64,000 nucleotides of DNA from Niastella sp. OAS944 (GTDB lineage Bacteria > Bacteroidota > Bacteroidia > Chitinophagales > Chitinophagaceae), in contig JANUBW010000001.1 in the NCBI GenBank assembly GCA_024809215.1, forward strand, positions 1 to 64,000. Reading direction: 5' to 3'. Shown piece by piece: positions 27,952 to 36,673 of the stretch (within the stretch, counting starts at the first letter, position 1; every line of letters begins with the position of its first letter). The notes below the pieces were generated by a model. The model had not been told where the DNA came from. It saw only the letters and a program-made list of their open reading frames with translations, and did not search any database. A program made the translations under genes and the position numbers.

Positions 27952-29640
27952 TTAAAAACCTTCTTCTGCCTCAAAGCTTACTTTCTCTTTGGTTGTTGGG
28001 TGTGTAAATTCGAGATGAGCGGCATGGAGGTACATTCTTTTTGCTACGGTACCATACAGGTCGTCACCAACAATAGGCGCATTAAGCCCCAGTTCATGTG
28101 CCGAGTGCATACGTAACTGATGTGTTCTACCGGTAAGCGGCCAAAAATCAACTTTGGTCATGGCGTCATATGTTTTTATCACCTTGTACCTCGTAACGCT
28201 TTTTTTGCCGGTGGCAAAACAAACCAGTTGTCTTGGCCGGTTGTATATGTCGGCCGTCAGGGGCAAGCTGATCTCCCCTTCTAACTGATCAGTTTCTTTA
28301 GATAGTAATGCCCTATAGCGTTTTCTTACCCTACCCTGCATAAATTGTTTTTGTATGTGCTTGTGCGCCTCCTGCGTTTTGGCTACAACTAAAAGCCCTG
28401 AAGTATCCATATCGAGTCGGTGAATAATAAGCGGCTCCGTATCGCCTAATACATCCTTTAACCGGGTATATACAGATTCACTGATCTCTTTTCCCGGCAC
28501 GGAAAGTAAACCGGCAGGTTTGTTCACCACAACCAGGCTTTCATCTTCATATACAATTTCAAGTCCACGTTTGTCGTCGGGAATACGTAAAAAAGGATTT
28601 TCATCAACAGGTATTCCTTCAAGCATATGTGCAAGAATGGGTTTGCACTTACCTGTACAGGCCGGGTAAAACTGTTTATGCTTTCTGATCTCCGACTTTG
28701 GTGCAGCGCCCCACCAAAATTCGGCCATAGCAATTGGTTTGTAACCGTTCGCAAATGCAAACTGTAAAAGCTTGGGAGTTGCACATTCACCTGCGCCCCC
28801 GGGCGGTTTACCAAAGGCAGTGTGGCTGAAGATCTCCTGTAAGCTTTTGCTTTTACCGTCTTTGTTTAAAAAAACATATTGTTCAAAAAGCTGTAATTGC
28901 AAGGCCGCCGATTTTTCCTTACGTTCATTTTTTAAGAATTCAATATCACTTTCAAATTGATCAACTCTTGTTTGTACTTCGGCAATAATGTGCGTCCATT
29001 TGTTTGTAAGAACATTAAGCTGATGCTTATCGTGTAAACTAAGCTTTATGAGATCGGCTTCAACCGCATCATATTCCTGCTTACTCAGTTTGCCTTTTTG
29101 TATTTCACGTACCTGCTTTCTTTGCTCTTTATTATTTTTTAATTGTTCCCTGAAAGCTGCTATTTCCTGTAAAGATTGAGCTGATAAATTTTCAAGATCT
29201 ACTTTTAATTGCAGGTAGGTTTTGTTCGACTCTATTTCCTCAAGGCGGCTATTGATAGCATTAATGATCTCTATTTCTTTTAGAAAAAAGCTGTTTTCAA
29301 CCAACATATCGAACACCGGCGGAACAAATTTGGGATGATCGTTGGTACCTGCCAGTTTTCCCGAAAAAGCCGATAGATAGCCCAGTTTCCCCTCTGTATC
29401 CTGTACCACCAGTACACCAAACATTTTACCTATAACAAGTCCCTCAGTATCAGCACTTAGTCCAAAATTATGATCAAGATGGGTCTGCGTTTCGAGGTAA
29501 TGCTGCAGTTCGGCAGCGGCTATCTTTGTTAAAGGATGTGGCTCATAATAAAAGGGAAAAGTAAAACGCTCCGGTAATGCAATTTCATTAATTGATTCAT
29601 CCAAAAAATAGGAAATCTTACCCTGACTATTCTCTCTCAA
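27952..29640 (-). CDS. RluA-family pseudouridine synthase with long N-terminal extension
   Basis: This protein isomerises uridine to pseudouridine in rRNA or tRNA. The C-terminal catalytic domain (about 355-562) holds HRLDMDTSGLLVVAK with catalytic Asp410, and NKPAGLLSVPG at about 373-383. The N-terminal 350 residues include a predicted coiled-coil (about 120-250) and a CxxxC pair in PACTGKCKPILAHML (about 327-338). This build is known for a long RluA subgroup. No ATG fits the start; TTG at 29640 is the best. It is divergent from the sirtuin gene. Confidence 0.9.
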   Translation of the reverse strand: MRENSQGKISYFLDESINEIALPERFTFPFYYEPHPLTKIAAAELQHYLETQTHLDHNFGLSADTEGLVIGKMFGVLVVQDTEGKLGYLSAFSGKLAGTNDHPKFVPPVFDMLVENSFFLKEIEIINAINSRLEEIESNKTYLQLKVDLENLSAQSLQEIAAFREQLKNNKEQRKQVREIQKGKLSKQEYDAVEADLIKLSLHDKHQLNVLTNKWTHIIAEVQTRVDQFESDIEFLKNERKEKSAALQLQLFEQYVFLNKDGKSKSLQEIFSHTAFGKPPGGAGECATPKLLQFAFANGYKPIAMAEFWWGAAPKSEIRKHKQFYPACTGKCKPILAHMLEGIPVDENPFLRIPDDKRGLEIVYEDESLVVVNKPAGLLSVPGKEISESVYTRLKDVLGDTEPLIIHRLDMDTSGLLVVAKTQEAHKHIQKQFMQGRVRKRYRALLSKETDQLEGEISLPLTADIYNRPRQLVCFATGKKSVTRYKVIKTYDAMTKVDFWPLTGRTHQLRMHSAHELGLNAPIVGDDLYGTVAKRMYLHAAHLEFTHPTTKEKVSFEAEEGF

Positions 29641-29737
29641 GTGCTTATTTTTCGTTTAATGCGCGAAATTATCATATTTCTTCGTTTTCCGCTAAAAGTT
29701 GCGTATAATACCGCATTGATAAGAATTCAACTACCAG

Positions 29738-30565
29738 ATGACATACCTCGATAACACCTTAAAAGAACGGCTTACAGAATTTTATACAAGATCACGAAAA
29801 CTAACTATCCTTACCGGCGCGGGTTTATCGACCGACAGTGGTATTCCTACGTTTCGCGACAAAGACGGTTTCTGGACAGTTGGTTCGGTAAATTATATGC
29901 CAGAAGAAATGGGTACCCTGAAAATGTTTACCCAAAAACCGCTGGAAGTATGGAGGTGGTTCCTGTACAGGTTCAATATTTGTTTAAAAGCGCTTCCTAA
30001 TACCGGTCATTTTGCAATAAAGGAATTGGAAGATATTTTTTCCGACAGGTTCAGATTAATTACTCAAAATGTAGATGGGTTACATTTCAAAGCGCATTCC
30101 TCACGGGAAAGAACATTTTTAATTCACGGTACGCTGGAAAGATCCCGTTGTGGAAGTGAATGCAGCAGTGAACTTTATCCTTATCCTCAAATTCCGCTTG
30201 AAAAAGACCAGCAATTAACTGCTGCACAAATTGAATTATTAAAATGCCCCAAATGCGGGAATTATTTAAGGCCACATGTGCTTTGGTTTGATGAGCGATA
30301 TAACGAAAAATATTTCAAGTTAGATAGCTCCATGCGGGTAGCCAAAGAAACAGGTTTATTATTGATCGTTGGAACATCTGGCGCCACAACATTACCACAG
30401 CGGATCGTGGAAAGTGTATTGAGCAGACAGGGCATTATAATAGACATAAATCCCAATGAAAATTACTTTTCTGAACTTGCATTGAAGAAGAAGAATGGTT
30501 ATTGGTTAAAAGGGAAAAGCAGTGAAGTTCTTCCTGAAATTCTTCAATTTTTTAAAAGCCTTTAA
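29738..30565 (+). CDS. Sir2-family NAD-dependent protein deacylase
   Basis: This is a cytoplasmic sirtuin. The Rossmann fold signature GAGLSTDSGIPTFRD is at 27-41, TQNVDG at 109-114, catalytic His130 in LIHGTLE, and zinc ligands Cys138, Cys142, Cys170 and Cys173 (RCGSEC and CPKCGNYLRPHVLWF). The late NAD-binding motif VGTSGATTLP is also present. Length 275 fits the family. It would remove acyl groups from lysines using NAD+. It is divergent from the pseudouridine synthase gene and convergent with the DoxX-like gene across a repeat array. Confidence 0.94.
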   Translation: MTYLDNTLKERLTEFYTRSRKLTILTGAGLSTDSGIPTFRDKDGFWTVGSVNYMPEEMGTLKMFTQKPLEVWRWFLYRFNICLKALPNTGHFAIKELEDIFSDRFRLITQNVDGLHFKAHSSRERTFLIHGTLERSRCGSECSSELYPYPQIPLEKDQQLTAAQIELLKCPKCGNYLRPHVLWFDERYNEKYFKLDSSMRVAKETGLLLIVGTSGATTLPQRIVESVLSRQGIIIDINPNENYFSELALKKKNGYWLKGKSSEVLPEILQFFKSL

Positions 30566-30643
30566 TTAAGCTGCACCGCCGCCCGCTCCGTAAGCTGGCG
30601 ACGGTCATTTTTATTGCCCCTCTGTTGGAATTTATTGCGGGGT

Positions 30644-30940
30644 TTCATTGAAAAAAGCTGGAATAATTCAATTACAAGTCTTTTGAATTGAAAAAAAGGA
30701 ACTGTTTGTTCAATTGGAGGTTCTTTCAATTGAAAAAAAAGAACAGTTGATTCAATTGGATAAGCTTTCAATTAAAAAGATTGTACAGTTTTTTCAATTG
30801 CGTGCACATCCAATTAAAAAGAATGTGCAGTTTTTTCAATCAAATGCGCTTTCAATTAAAAAGAATGAGGAATTTTTTCAATCAAATGTTCTTTCAATTA
30901 AAAAGAATTTACATTTTTTTCAATTGAATAAACGCTCCTT
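30644..30940. repeat. 42-base tandem repeat with hairpin potential
   Basis: The core word CAATT[A/G]AAAAA starts at 30685 (as GAATTG), 30727, 30769, 30811, 30853 and 30895, exactly 42 bases apart each time; weaker partial units lie at each end. Within each unit an AATT-AAAAAG arm faces a TTTTTTCAAT arm about 14 bases later, so each unit can fold. Because 42 is a multiple of 3, both strands stay open over long stretches, which yields spurious 14-residue peptide repeats. The array fills the gap between two converging genes and may act in transcription termination from both sides. Confidence 0.9.
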
Positions 30941-30960
30941 CAATAGAAACAAATTGATTT

Positions 30961-31347
30961 TCAGGCATTTAAACCATCGGCATGGCTGTTCTTTTCGTAT
31001 TTCCGTACATACCAGATGCTTAATAAGATCAGGATGAAATCAACCCCAACAAATATCAATTTGGAAACAGGGTCATGGCTGCAAAAGTGAGCAATAAAAG
31101 CCGATACCATACAAATACAAAAGCCTGCGTACACCCATTCTTTAAGATATCTGCCCGTTTGAGGTATCAGCAGCAATATGCCACCGATACATTTGGCAAT
31201 AACCAATTCAATTCTGAAATAATCGGGGAAGCCCAGTGCCCGAAGATCTGCGGGGTGAGAAAAAGAAAAGTACGCACTAAAAAACATAAACAAACTAATA
31301 AATATTTTAGCCACCCGGTAAAGAACCTTCTTTCTATTCATGTGCAT
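30961..31347 (-). CDS. DoxX-like small membrane protein
   Basis: This is a four-helix inner-membrane protein of 128 residues in the DoxX-like family. Hydrophobic segments lie at about 12-28, 44-62, 70-92 and 98-113. The RALGFPDYFRIELVIAKCIGGILLLIP block is typical. Function in this family is poorly known; some members belong to redox or stress complexes. Its stop lies 20 bases from the end of the repeat array. It starts MHMNRKK; an in-frame ATG follows two codons later. Confidence 0.85.
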   Translation of the reverse strand: MHMNRKKVLYRVAKIFISLFMFFSAYFSFSHPADLRALGFPDYFRIELVIAKCIGGILLLIPQTGRYLKEWVYAGFCICMVSAFIAHFCSHDPVSKLIFVGVDFILILLSIWYVRKYEKNSHADGLNA

Positions 31348-31434
31348 TTCATTTGTGCTTTAATAAAACACAAATTTGATAATTACAGCGCGTATGCACC
31401 CGTGATAAAGATCACAAAGCTGAGGGGCTCACCC

Positions 31435-31625
31435 CTATCTAAAAAGCGCAAACTTATCAGTGAGGGTTTGAAGGAACACTTTACTTTGTGCTTCATCTAA
31501 ATGAATACTGCGTTCAAAAGCCTCCACATCATCCATCGTTTGATTATTGTAGATCTCCTGGTGCTGGTCCCATTTCCCTGCGGCTTTTATAACCCCATCA
31601 GGCTAATGATCTCATGAATTGTCAT
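31435..31625 (-). pseudogene. Small hypothetical gene with an apparent one-base deletion
   Basis: From ATG at 31625 the frame reads MTIHEIISLMG then meets TAA. One base over, a frame continues with VIKAAGKWDQHQEIYNNQ and on through DDVEAFERSIHLDEAQSK to a stop at 31435. Adding one G to the GGGG run near 31592-31595 joins the two parts into a 63-residue protein with ordinary codon use and an amphipathic, charged composition. It may be a decayed gene, a frameshifting gene or an assembly error. No family was recognised. Confidence 0.55.
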
Positions 31626-31700
31626 AAATATATTCGATAGTACATCCTGTCAATAAATCTGTCGTTCAGCTTAGTACCGGCGCAATGCAAGCGAATTAAA

Positions 31701-33533
31701 CTAATTCGCTGTCCACTTATTGTCTTTTTCAATAGCGTCCATAAATATTCCACCTTCCAGTTTCACCGACTTTACCGTTTTTCCTGTTTTAATATTTATT
31801 GCTATCTCTTTTTGATTATTTTCCCAAACTATGGGCGTTTGATGAAAACTTTCCGTTGATCCGTCGTCATAAGTTGCAAGTACTTCAAAAGGAACAGCAA
31901 ACCCGCCAATATTTTTAATGTTCAGCGTATAGCCTTTCGTGTTTTTTTCAACATTGGTCAGCGCAAGATCAATATAGCCTGGCGTATAGAACCAGTTATA
32001 AAAGAACCAATCTAAATTCCTTTTTGCGCCCTTCTGCATCGAATAGAAATAATCCCAGGGGATAGGATGTTTCCCATTCCAGTTATTCATGTAATTGTGT
32101 AGTGCTTTCTTAAATACCTTATCTCCCAGCAGATCCTTTAAGGCAAGATAACTGAGCGATGGTTTTCCATAAGCATTATTACCACCGCCAAAAGTTACAT
32201 CGGGACTTGGTGTTATTATAGGGTTCTCCTTTGCATGGGGCCCACGGGTCCAACGGACAACGCGGAATGATTTGTAAAATTCATCGGCAGCCTTCTGACC
32301 TTTCTCAGCAATGCCTATCAGGTATTCAAAAGTAGTAGCCCAGCCTTCATCCATAAAAGCATAATAACTTTCGTTAGTGCCCATGTAAAAAGGGAAATAC
32401 GTATGTGCCTGCTCATGGTCCTGTACCAATTGAGCAAAACCAAGGTCTGGCATGTGCGAATCATTCATCATCATCGGGTATTCCATATCTGCAAATCCCT
32501 GGAACGCGTTTGACTTTGAATAAGGATAGGGAATTCCCGGCCAGTTGTTCGAAAACCAGGCCAATGAATTTCTACCGAATTGTACTGAATGATGAAAATC
32601 TGCTGCTGAATCGGCATAGGCAGCCTGCATGCTTACCCGCCGTTTGGTTTTATTGTCAACAACAACGCTGCCAGCATCCCAATCGTAATGGTCGCTGATG
32701 CCAATGGCAACATCGCTTATATTACCAGCCACCCATTTCCACGTATTCGTAGCATTTTGAGCAGTTACTTTTTTATTGCTCCAGTCCTCTTTGGCAGCCA
32801 CATGTATAGTGGAATCGCTTGTCATTGACTGCTGCAGGCGTTCAGCAATGGCAGGTTGTAATACTTCTGTTGGGTTTTGCAATGTGCCGGTAGCCCATAC
32901 CATAAAATTCGCGGGAACTGTTACGTTCACCGTATAGTCATTGAAGTCGTTATAAAACTCCAGGTGTCCCAGATGCGGTTGGGTATCCCATCCTTTATAA
33001 TCATCATAAACCGCTACCCGCGGATAAAAATAAGCCAGGTAAAAAGTACCTGGATCAATTATTCCATATCGATCGGGGTCTCTCGAAAGATCAAAATGCC
33101 AGGTAATAATGAGCTTTACCGAATCATGCGGCAGCAAGGGCTTAGCCAGATCTACCATGTGGTTTGTTTTGCTCGCTTTACTGTTGTCCCAGTCAACTTT
33201 CTTTTCACTGATCAGTATCTCGTCAATCTTCATTACCCCACCATTACGTTGAGCATTTACTATCAATTTCATATTCAGGCTCTTCAACGTATCGGGACTT
33301 TCATTAAAATACACAATTTGCTCCACTCCTTTTATGGTACTGTCGGGTGGCATTACCGTTAAGTTAATAATGTAACGACCATGATTTTGCCAGTACTTTT
33401 TACCCGGTTTGCCATTGAGCGACCGGGTGCCGTTGGTGTAGGCCTTTTGTATTTCAGCGGGAATAGTGAGCGTTTGGGCAACAGACCGCAAACCCAGGAA
33501 TAAGGAAGCTGCTATTATAAGGGATCGAATCAT
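31701..33533 (-). CDS. M1-family-like zinc metallopeptidase
   Basis: This is an exported (signal peptide 1-19) aminopeptidase-type protein of 610 residues. The gluzincin zinc site is intact: HEQAH with His373, Glu374 and His377, then exactly 18 residues to Glu396 in DEGWAT. The exopeptidase GxMEN block is replaced by GFADMEYP (346-353), so substrate binding may differ from classical M1 aminopeptidases. An N-terminal beta-domain covers about 45-270. It stands alone and is followed on the minus strand by the short broken gene. Confidence 0.92.
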   Translation of the reverse strand: MIRSLIIAASLFLGLRSVAQTLTIPAEIQKAYTNGTRSLNGKPGKKYWQNHGRYIINLTVMPPDSTIKGVEQIVYFNESPDTLKSLNMKLIVNAQRNGGVMKIDEILISEKKVDWDNSKASKTNHMVDLAKPLLPHDSVKLIITWHFDLSRDPDRYGIIDPGTFYLAYFYPRVAVYDDYKGWDTQPHLGHLEFYNDFNDYTVNVTVPANFMVWATGTLQNPTEVLQPAIAERLQQSMTSDSTIHVAAKEDWSNKKVTAQNATNTWKWVAGNISDVAIGISDHYDWDAGSVVVDNKTKRRVSMQAAYADSAADFHHSVQFGRNSLAWFSNNWPGIPYPYSKSNAFQGFADMEYPMMMNDSHMPDLGFAQLVQDHEQAHTYFPFYMGTNESYYAFMDEGWATTFEYLIGIAEKGQKAADEFYKSFRVVRWTRGPHAKENPIITPSPDVTFGGGNNAYGKPSLSYLALKDLLGDKVFKKALHNYMNNWNGKHPIPWDYFYSMQKGAKRNLDWFFYNWFYTPGYIDLALTNVEKNTKGYTLNIKNIGGFAVPFEVLATYDDGSTESFHQTPIVWENNQKEIAINIKTGKTVKSVKLEGGIFMDAIEKDNKWTAN

Positions 33534-33651
33534 ATTATTTTTCTAAAAATGTAAATTGTGCGGTAAAATAAATGAAAAAGATACAATTATTATAACCGTC
33601 CAAATAAATTTGTATTTAGAAAAACTTATTACCGCCCGCTTTCCCAAAGCG

Positions 33652-34749
33652 CTACTTTCCCAACTCAACCTTAATAATACCGTGGCCCTTTACCACATAT
33701 ACTGTTTTACCATCGGCAGTGGGTGCAATTCCATAAATACCTTCTGAAAATGTGGCGAGACTGATCACCTGTTTTTCATTTAAAAGAATAAGGCGCAGCG
33801 TTCCTGAGGTAGTAAAGAACACGCGGTTCTTATCACCTGCAGGTACTGCTACATAACGTATCATACCTGATTTTGCCTTATCCAACGTTCCATCTACCGA
33901 GGGTTGAATATAGTTTTCATAAGGATACGGCGAAGGACTAAAAAGCGCCCGTACATTGCCGTTCTCTACCTCGCGTATGGTACGGTACAGCCTGTCTGCC
34001 ACATACATTTTTCCACCTAGGGTTATAGCAACGTCGGCAACATTTCCAAAAACAGCTTTTGTTGTTGCATTGCCATCTGCAAAAGGCGGCACTTCCTCAG
34101 TCATCTCCTTAAGCGGTTTTCCTGCAAATGGTACAATTGTTTTGGTGGCCGGGTTGTATTGAGTAACTGTATTATAATACGAATTACCTAAGTAAATATT
34201 CCCATTGGCATCAGCCACCAAACCGCGCGTACCGCCTACGCCTGTAATATTACCATTGGGCGCATTTCTGTCGATAATAACCCTGGGATTGGTTCCCCAA
34301 TCGTAAGAACGGTTTACATCAAACTCAACCAATTGTCCGTACCCCGAGGTAATGTATACTTTACCTGCACCACCCGGCGCCAGACATATACCCTGCGCTA
34401 AGCCATATACACCAACGACATTGGAAACGGTCCGTACCCCTTTATCATCTATGATGCGCAGATCGGCATCGCTTTGGTCAATAACATAAAGCGCCGTTTT
34501 ATTATCACGGTTGTCGAGTACCAGTTTTGTAATTCCCGAAAACCTTGCGTTAAGAGGCGTTGTATTGGTTGTGGAGCCGAATTCAGTAACCGACCCGGCA
34601 ATAAGGGTTGTTGTAGCTTTAAAGTCACCAGTGCCGTTGGTTGGATTACCAGGGTCGTCTGGCGCATTGTTATTACTATCCTTCTTCGAACAAGCGGAAG
34701 TAGCAGTTGTAATAACCAGAATATATAATAATAGTTCTTTGATGATCAT
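33652..34749 (-). CDS. NHL-like beta-propeller lipoprotein
   Basis: This is a lipoprotein (lipobox TSAC, Cys about 20) of 365 residues with a Gly/Asn/Pro-rich linker (about 25-45) and repeated four-strand blades such as RGLVADANGNIYLGNSYYN and DVAITLGGKMYVADRLYR. It lacks the IPT domain of the NHL protein near 17.1 kb. It follows the cupin gene by 18 bases on the same strand, so the two are probably co-transcribed. Ligand and role are unknown; it may be a surface binding or sensing protein. Confidence 0.8.
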   Translation of the reverse strand: MIIKELLLYILVITTATSACSKKDSNNNAPDDPGNPTNGTGDFKATTTLIAGSVTEFGSTTNTTPLNARFSGITKLVLDNRDNKTALYVIDQSDADLRIIDDKGVRTVSNVVGVYGLAQGICLAPGGAGKVYITSGYGQLVEFDVNRSYDWGTNPRVIIDRNAPNGNITGVGGTRGLVADANGNIYLGNSYYNTVTQYNPATKTIVPFAGKPLKEMTEEVPPFADGNATTKAVFGNVADVAITLGGKMYVADRLYRTIREVENGNVRALFSPSPYPYENYIQPSVDGTLDKAKSGMIRYVAVPAGDKNRVFFTTSGTLRLILLNEKQVISLATFSEGIYGIAPTADGKTVYVVKGHGIIKVELGK

Positions 34750-34767
34750 GATCGTTGTTTTAAAAGA

Positions 34768-35562
34768 TTATCTGAAATATTTATAAAGCTCCCTGTCCTC
34801 CCCTCTCCACTGGGCAATTTTTGCCAATGAATTAATGAGCGGCTCCTGAAACCACGAGGGCATTGCCGGCAAATACGATTCGGAGTATGCCAGCAACAAC
34901 ACCATGTGCCAGGGATTTTCCGTCATATCATTGCGAAGCAAACCATCGTTAATAAGGCCATAGGCTACACGTAATGTTTTTTCAAGCGCGCCTGCAGGTG
35001 CAATTTTCACAAGTAAAACCGACTTCTCGCCTCTTGCATTTTTAAAGAAATGAAGGTGATTCCTGGTTACAGAAGTTGAATCGCCTTTATACAACAAAGT
35101 ATCCTTTCCATTTTCGCCAATGCGAACAACGCCATCCAGCACAGTAAAGGATTCTTTGAAATTGGAATGGTAATGCCAGTCGTTACCTCCATAAGGTTCC
35201 AGCTCTACCTGCACCAGTTCATAGGCGCCGTTGGTTTCTGCCCCGGTTTTTACGAATGTGGCAGAATAATTCCCTTCACCATTAACCACAGTTCTATCTG
35301 CCCGTTGGCCCACACTACGGTCCAAAGCAGGCAGAAAGGCTGCAAACACTACAATGAATGCATAAGTAAATACCAACAGAAATACGGGCAGACCCAATAT
35401 GGTATAGGTGAGCTTTAGCCATAGGCGCCATTTACTTTTCCAAACCCGAAACAATCCTACGGGATAAAATATAAGCCACAGGCCTGCGGTCCATTTCCAT
35501 TTTTTGACAATTGGTACAGCTGTTTTCTCAATACGTACTCTATTGGTTAAAATTGATTCCAT
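34768..35562 (-). CDS. Membrane-anchored cupin-domain protein
   Basis: The N-terminal third has two hydrophobic stretches (about 24-38 and 50-82); then comes a single cupin domain (about 95-190). The first cupin motif is complete, His130-x-His132-x4-Glu137-x6-Gly, and the second has His171-x3-Asn. A metal site is therefore likely. The C-terminal 60 residues are unassigned. ATG at 35562 was chosen over a TTG at 35583. It is divergent from an AraC regulator gene, with about 80 bases between, which hints that the regulator controls it. The reaction is unknown. Confidence 0.8.
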   Translation of the reverse strand: MESILTNRVRIEKTAVPIVKKWKWTAGLWLIFYPVGLFRVWKSKWRLWLKLTYTILGLPVFLLVFTYAFIVVFAAFLPALDRSVGQRADRTVVNGEGNYSATFVKTGAETNGAYELVQVELEPYGGNDWHYHSNFKESFTVLDGVVRIGENGKDTLLYKGDSTSVTRNHLHFFKNARGEKSVLLVKIAPAGALEKTLRVAYGLINDGLLRNDMTENPWHMVLLLAYSESYLPAMPSWFQEPLINSLAKIAQWRGEDRELYKYFR

Positions 35563-35640
35563 AATAATTCCATTTTTATGCAAAGCTTCGACGAAAAGCC
35601 ACCGCTGCTGTTTAGTTAAATGGATTTAAACTTTTGAAAA

Positions 35641-36636
35641 ATGGATAAAATCAATCTGGCTAACTGGGACCAGGTTTTTAGTAAGGCCGAGCAACACATG
35701 GTCTTTGCATCGGACCGTTATACTGATTTACAATTTCATTTTGAAGAACCGGAATTAGCCACCGGGTCTATACACTCAGTTACAACACCGGGCATGCAGC
35801 TCACGGAATTCTATATGAATGCTGGCCAACCATTTCAATTGATCGATGACAATCCAAAGGAAGCAGCAGAATCGGTGTTTGTACTAAATGGAAGTGCCCA
35901 ATCGCAGTTTCACAACCATTCGTCATCCTTATCGTTCACTAAAGGCCAACACAACCTTCAATACAATCGTGAATTTACCGGTAACCATATTATCAGTACT
36001 TCATGTTTTCATGCACTCACCATTTCATATGATCCAAACTTTTTGAAAGGTTTATTACAAAGTGATGATCCCGGCACCGAACGACTTGCCGACTGCCTTC
36101 ACGGCGCTAAAACCTATCTGGCTTCGCATGATGCATTACAATGTACCGCTCGTATAGCGGGTGTGATTGGGGCAATAAGAGAATGCCGGTTTACAGGAAT
36201 GATACGTTATCTGTTTCTGGAAAGTAAGATGATGGAATTGTTTGTTTTACAAATGGAGCAGGCGCAATTGGCGGCTGACTGTAAAACAGATAGCCATTGG
36301 TCTATTGCTGACCGGGAAAAATTGTATGCAGTAAAAGATTATATTGAAAACGCCTATCTCGAAGTTTTTAGTCTGAAAGACCTCACTTACAAATTCAACT
36401 TAAACGAGTTCAAGCTAAAGAAAGGCTACAAACAATTGTTTGAAACAACTGTTTTTGGTCATGTGCATCAATTACGTATGAAAAAAGCGCAGGCACTTTT
36501 ACAAAACAAAGCCATGAATGTAACAGAAGCTGCGTTTTTTATTGGTTATAATAACGTGAGCAGTTTTTGTACAGAATTTAAAAAACGGTTTGGCTATAGC
36601 CCGGGCAGGCCCGCAAACTTATTAAAAAGCGCATAA
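35641..36636 (+). CDS. AraC-family transcriptional regulator
   Basis: This is a 331-residue regulator. An N-terminal cupin-like sensor region (about 20-190) is followed by the double helix-turn-helix AraC domain (about 228-325), with LKDLTYKFNLNEFKLKKGYKQLFETTVFGHVHQLR and AAFFIGYNNVSSFCTEFKKRFGYSPG. It resembles PchR-type regulators in the spacing of these blocks. It is divergent from the cupin/NHL pair. A hairpin overlaps its stop codon. Confidence 0.93.
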   Translation: MDKINLANWDQVFSKAEQHMVFASDRYTDLQFHFEEPELATGSIHSVTTPGMQLTEFYMNAGQPFQLIDDNPKEAAESVFVLNGSAQSQFHNHSSSLSFTKGQHNLQYNREFTGNHIISTSCFHALTISYDPNFLKGLLQSDDPGTERLADCLHGAKTYLASHDALQCTARIAGVIGAIRECRFTGMIRYLFLESKMMELFVLQMEQAQLAADCKTDSHWSIADREKLYAVKDYIENAYLEVFSLKDLTYKFNLNEFKLKKGYKQLFETTVFGHVHQLRMKKAQALLQNKAMNVTEAAFFIGYNNVSSFCTEFKKRFGYSPGRPANLLKSA

Positions 36637-36654
36637 ACTGTGTAGTCTATGCGC
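36629..36654. terminator. Terminator-like hairpin overlapping the AraC stop codon
   Basis: GCGCATA, a 12-base loop and TATGCGC form a 7-base perfect stem between two converging genes. The left arm contains the AraC stop codon. The plus strand continues CTTTACC and the minus strand TTTTTAAT, so it is a better terminator for the minus-strand vWA gene. Confidence 0.6.
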
Positions 36655-36673
36655 CTTTACCAAAATATTTACC

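Noticed and set aside
30644..30940. CRISPR array
   Set aside because: The units are contiguous with no unique spacers of fixed length, and no cas genes lie nearby.
30714..31037. Repeat protein of 14-residue units on the plus strand
   Set aside because: The start is TTG, the upstream repeats are interrupted by a TGA, and the end runs antisense into the DoxX gene. The frame is a by-product of a 42-base period.
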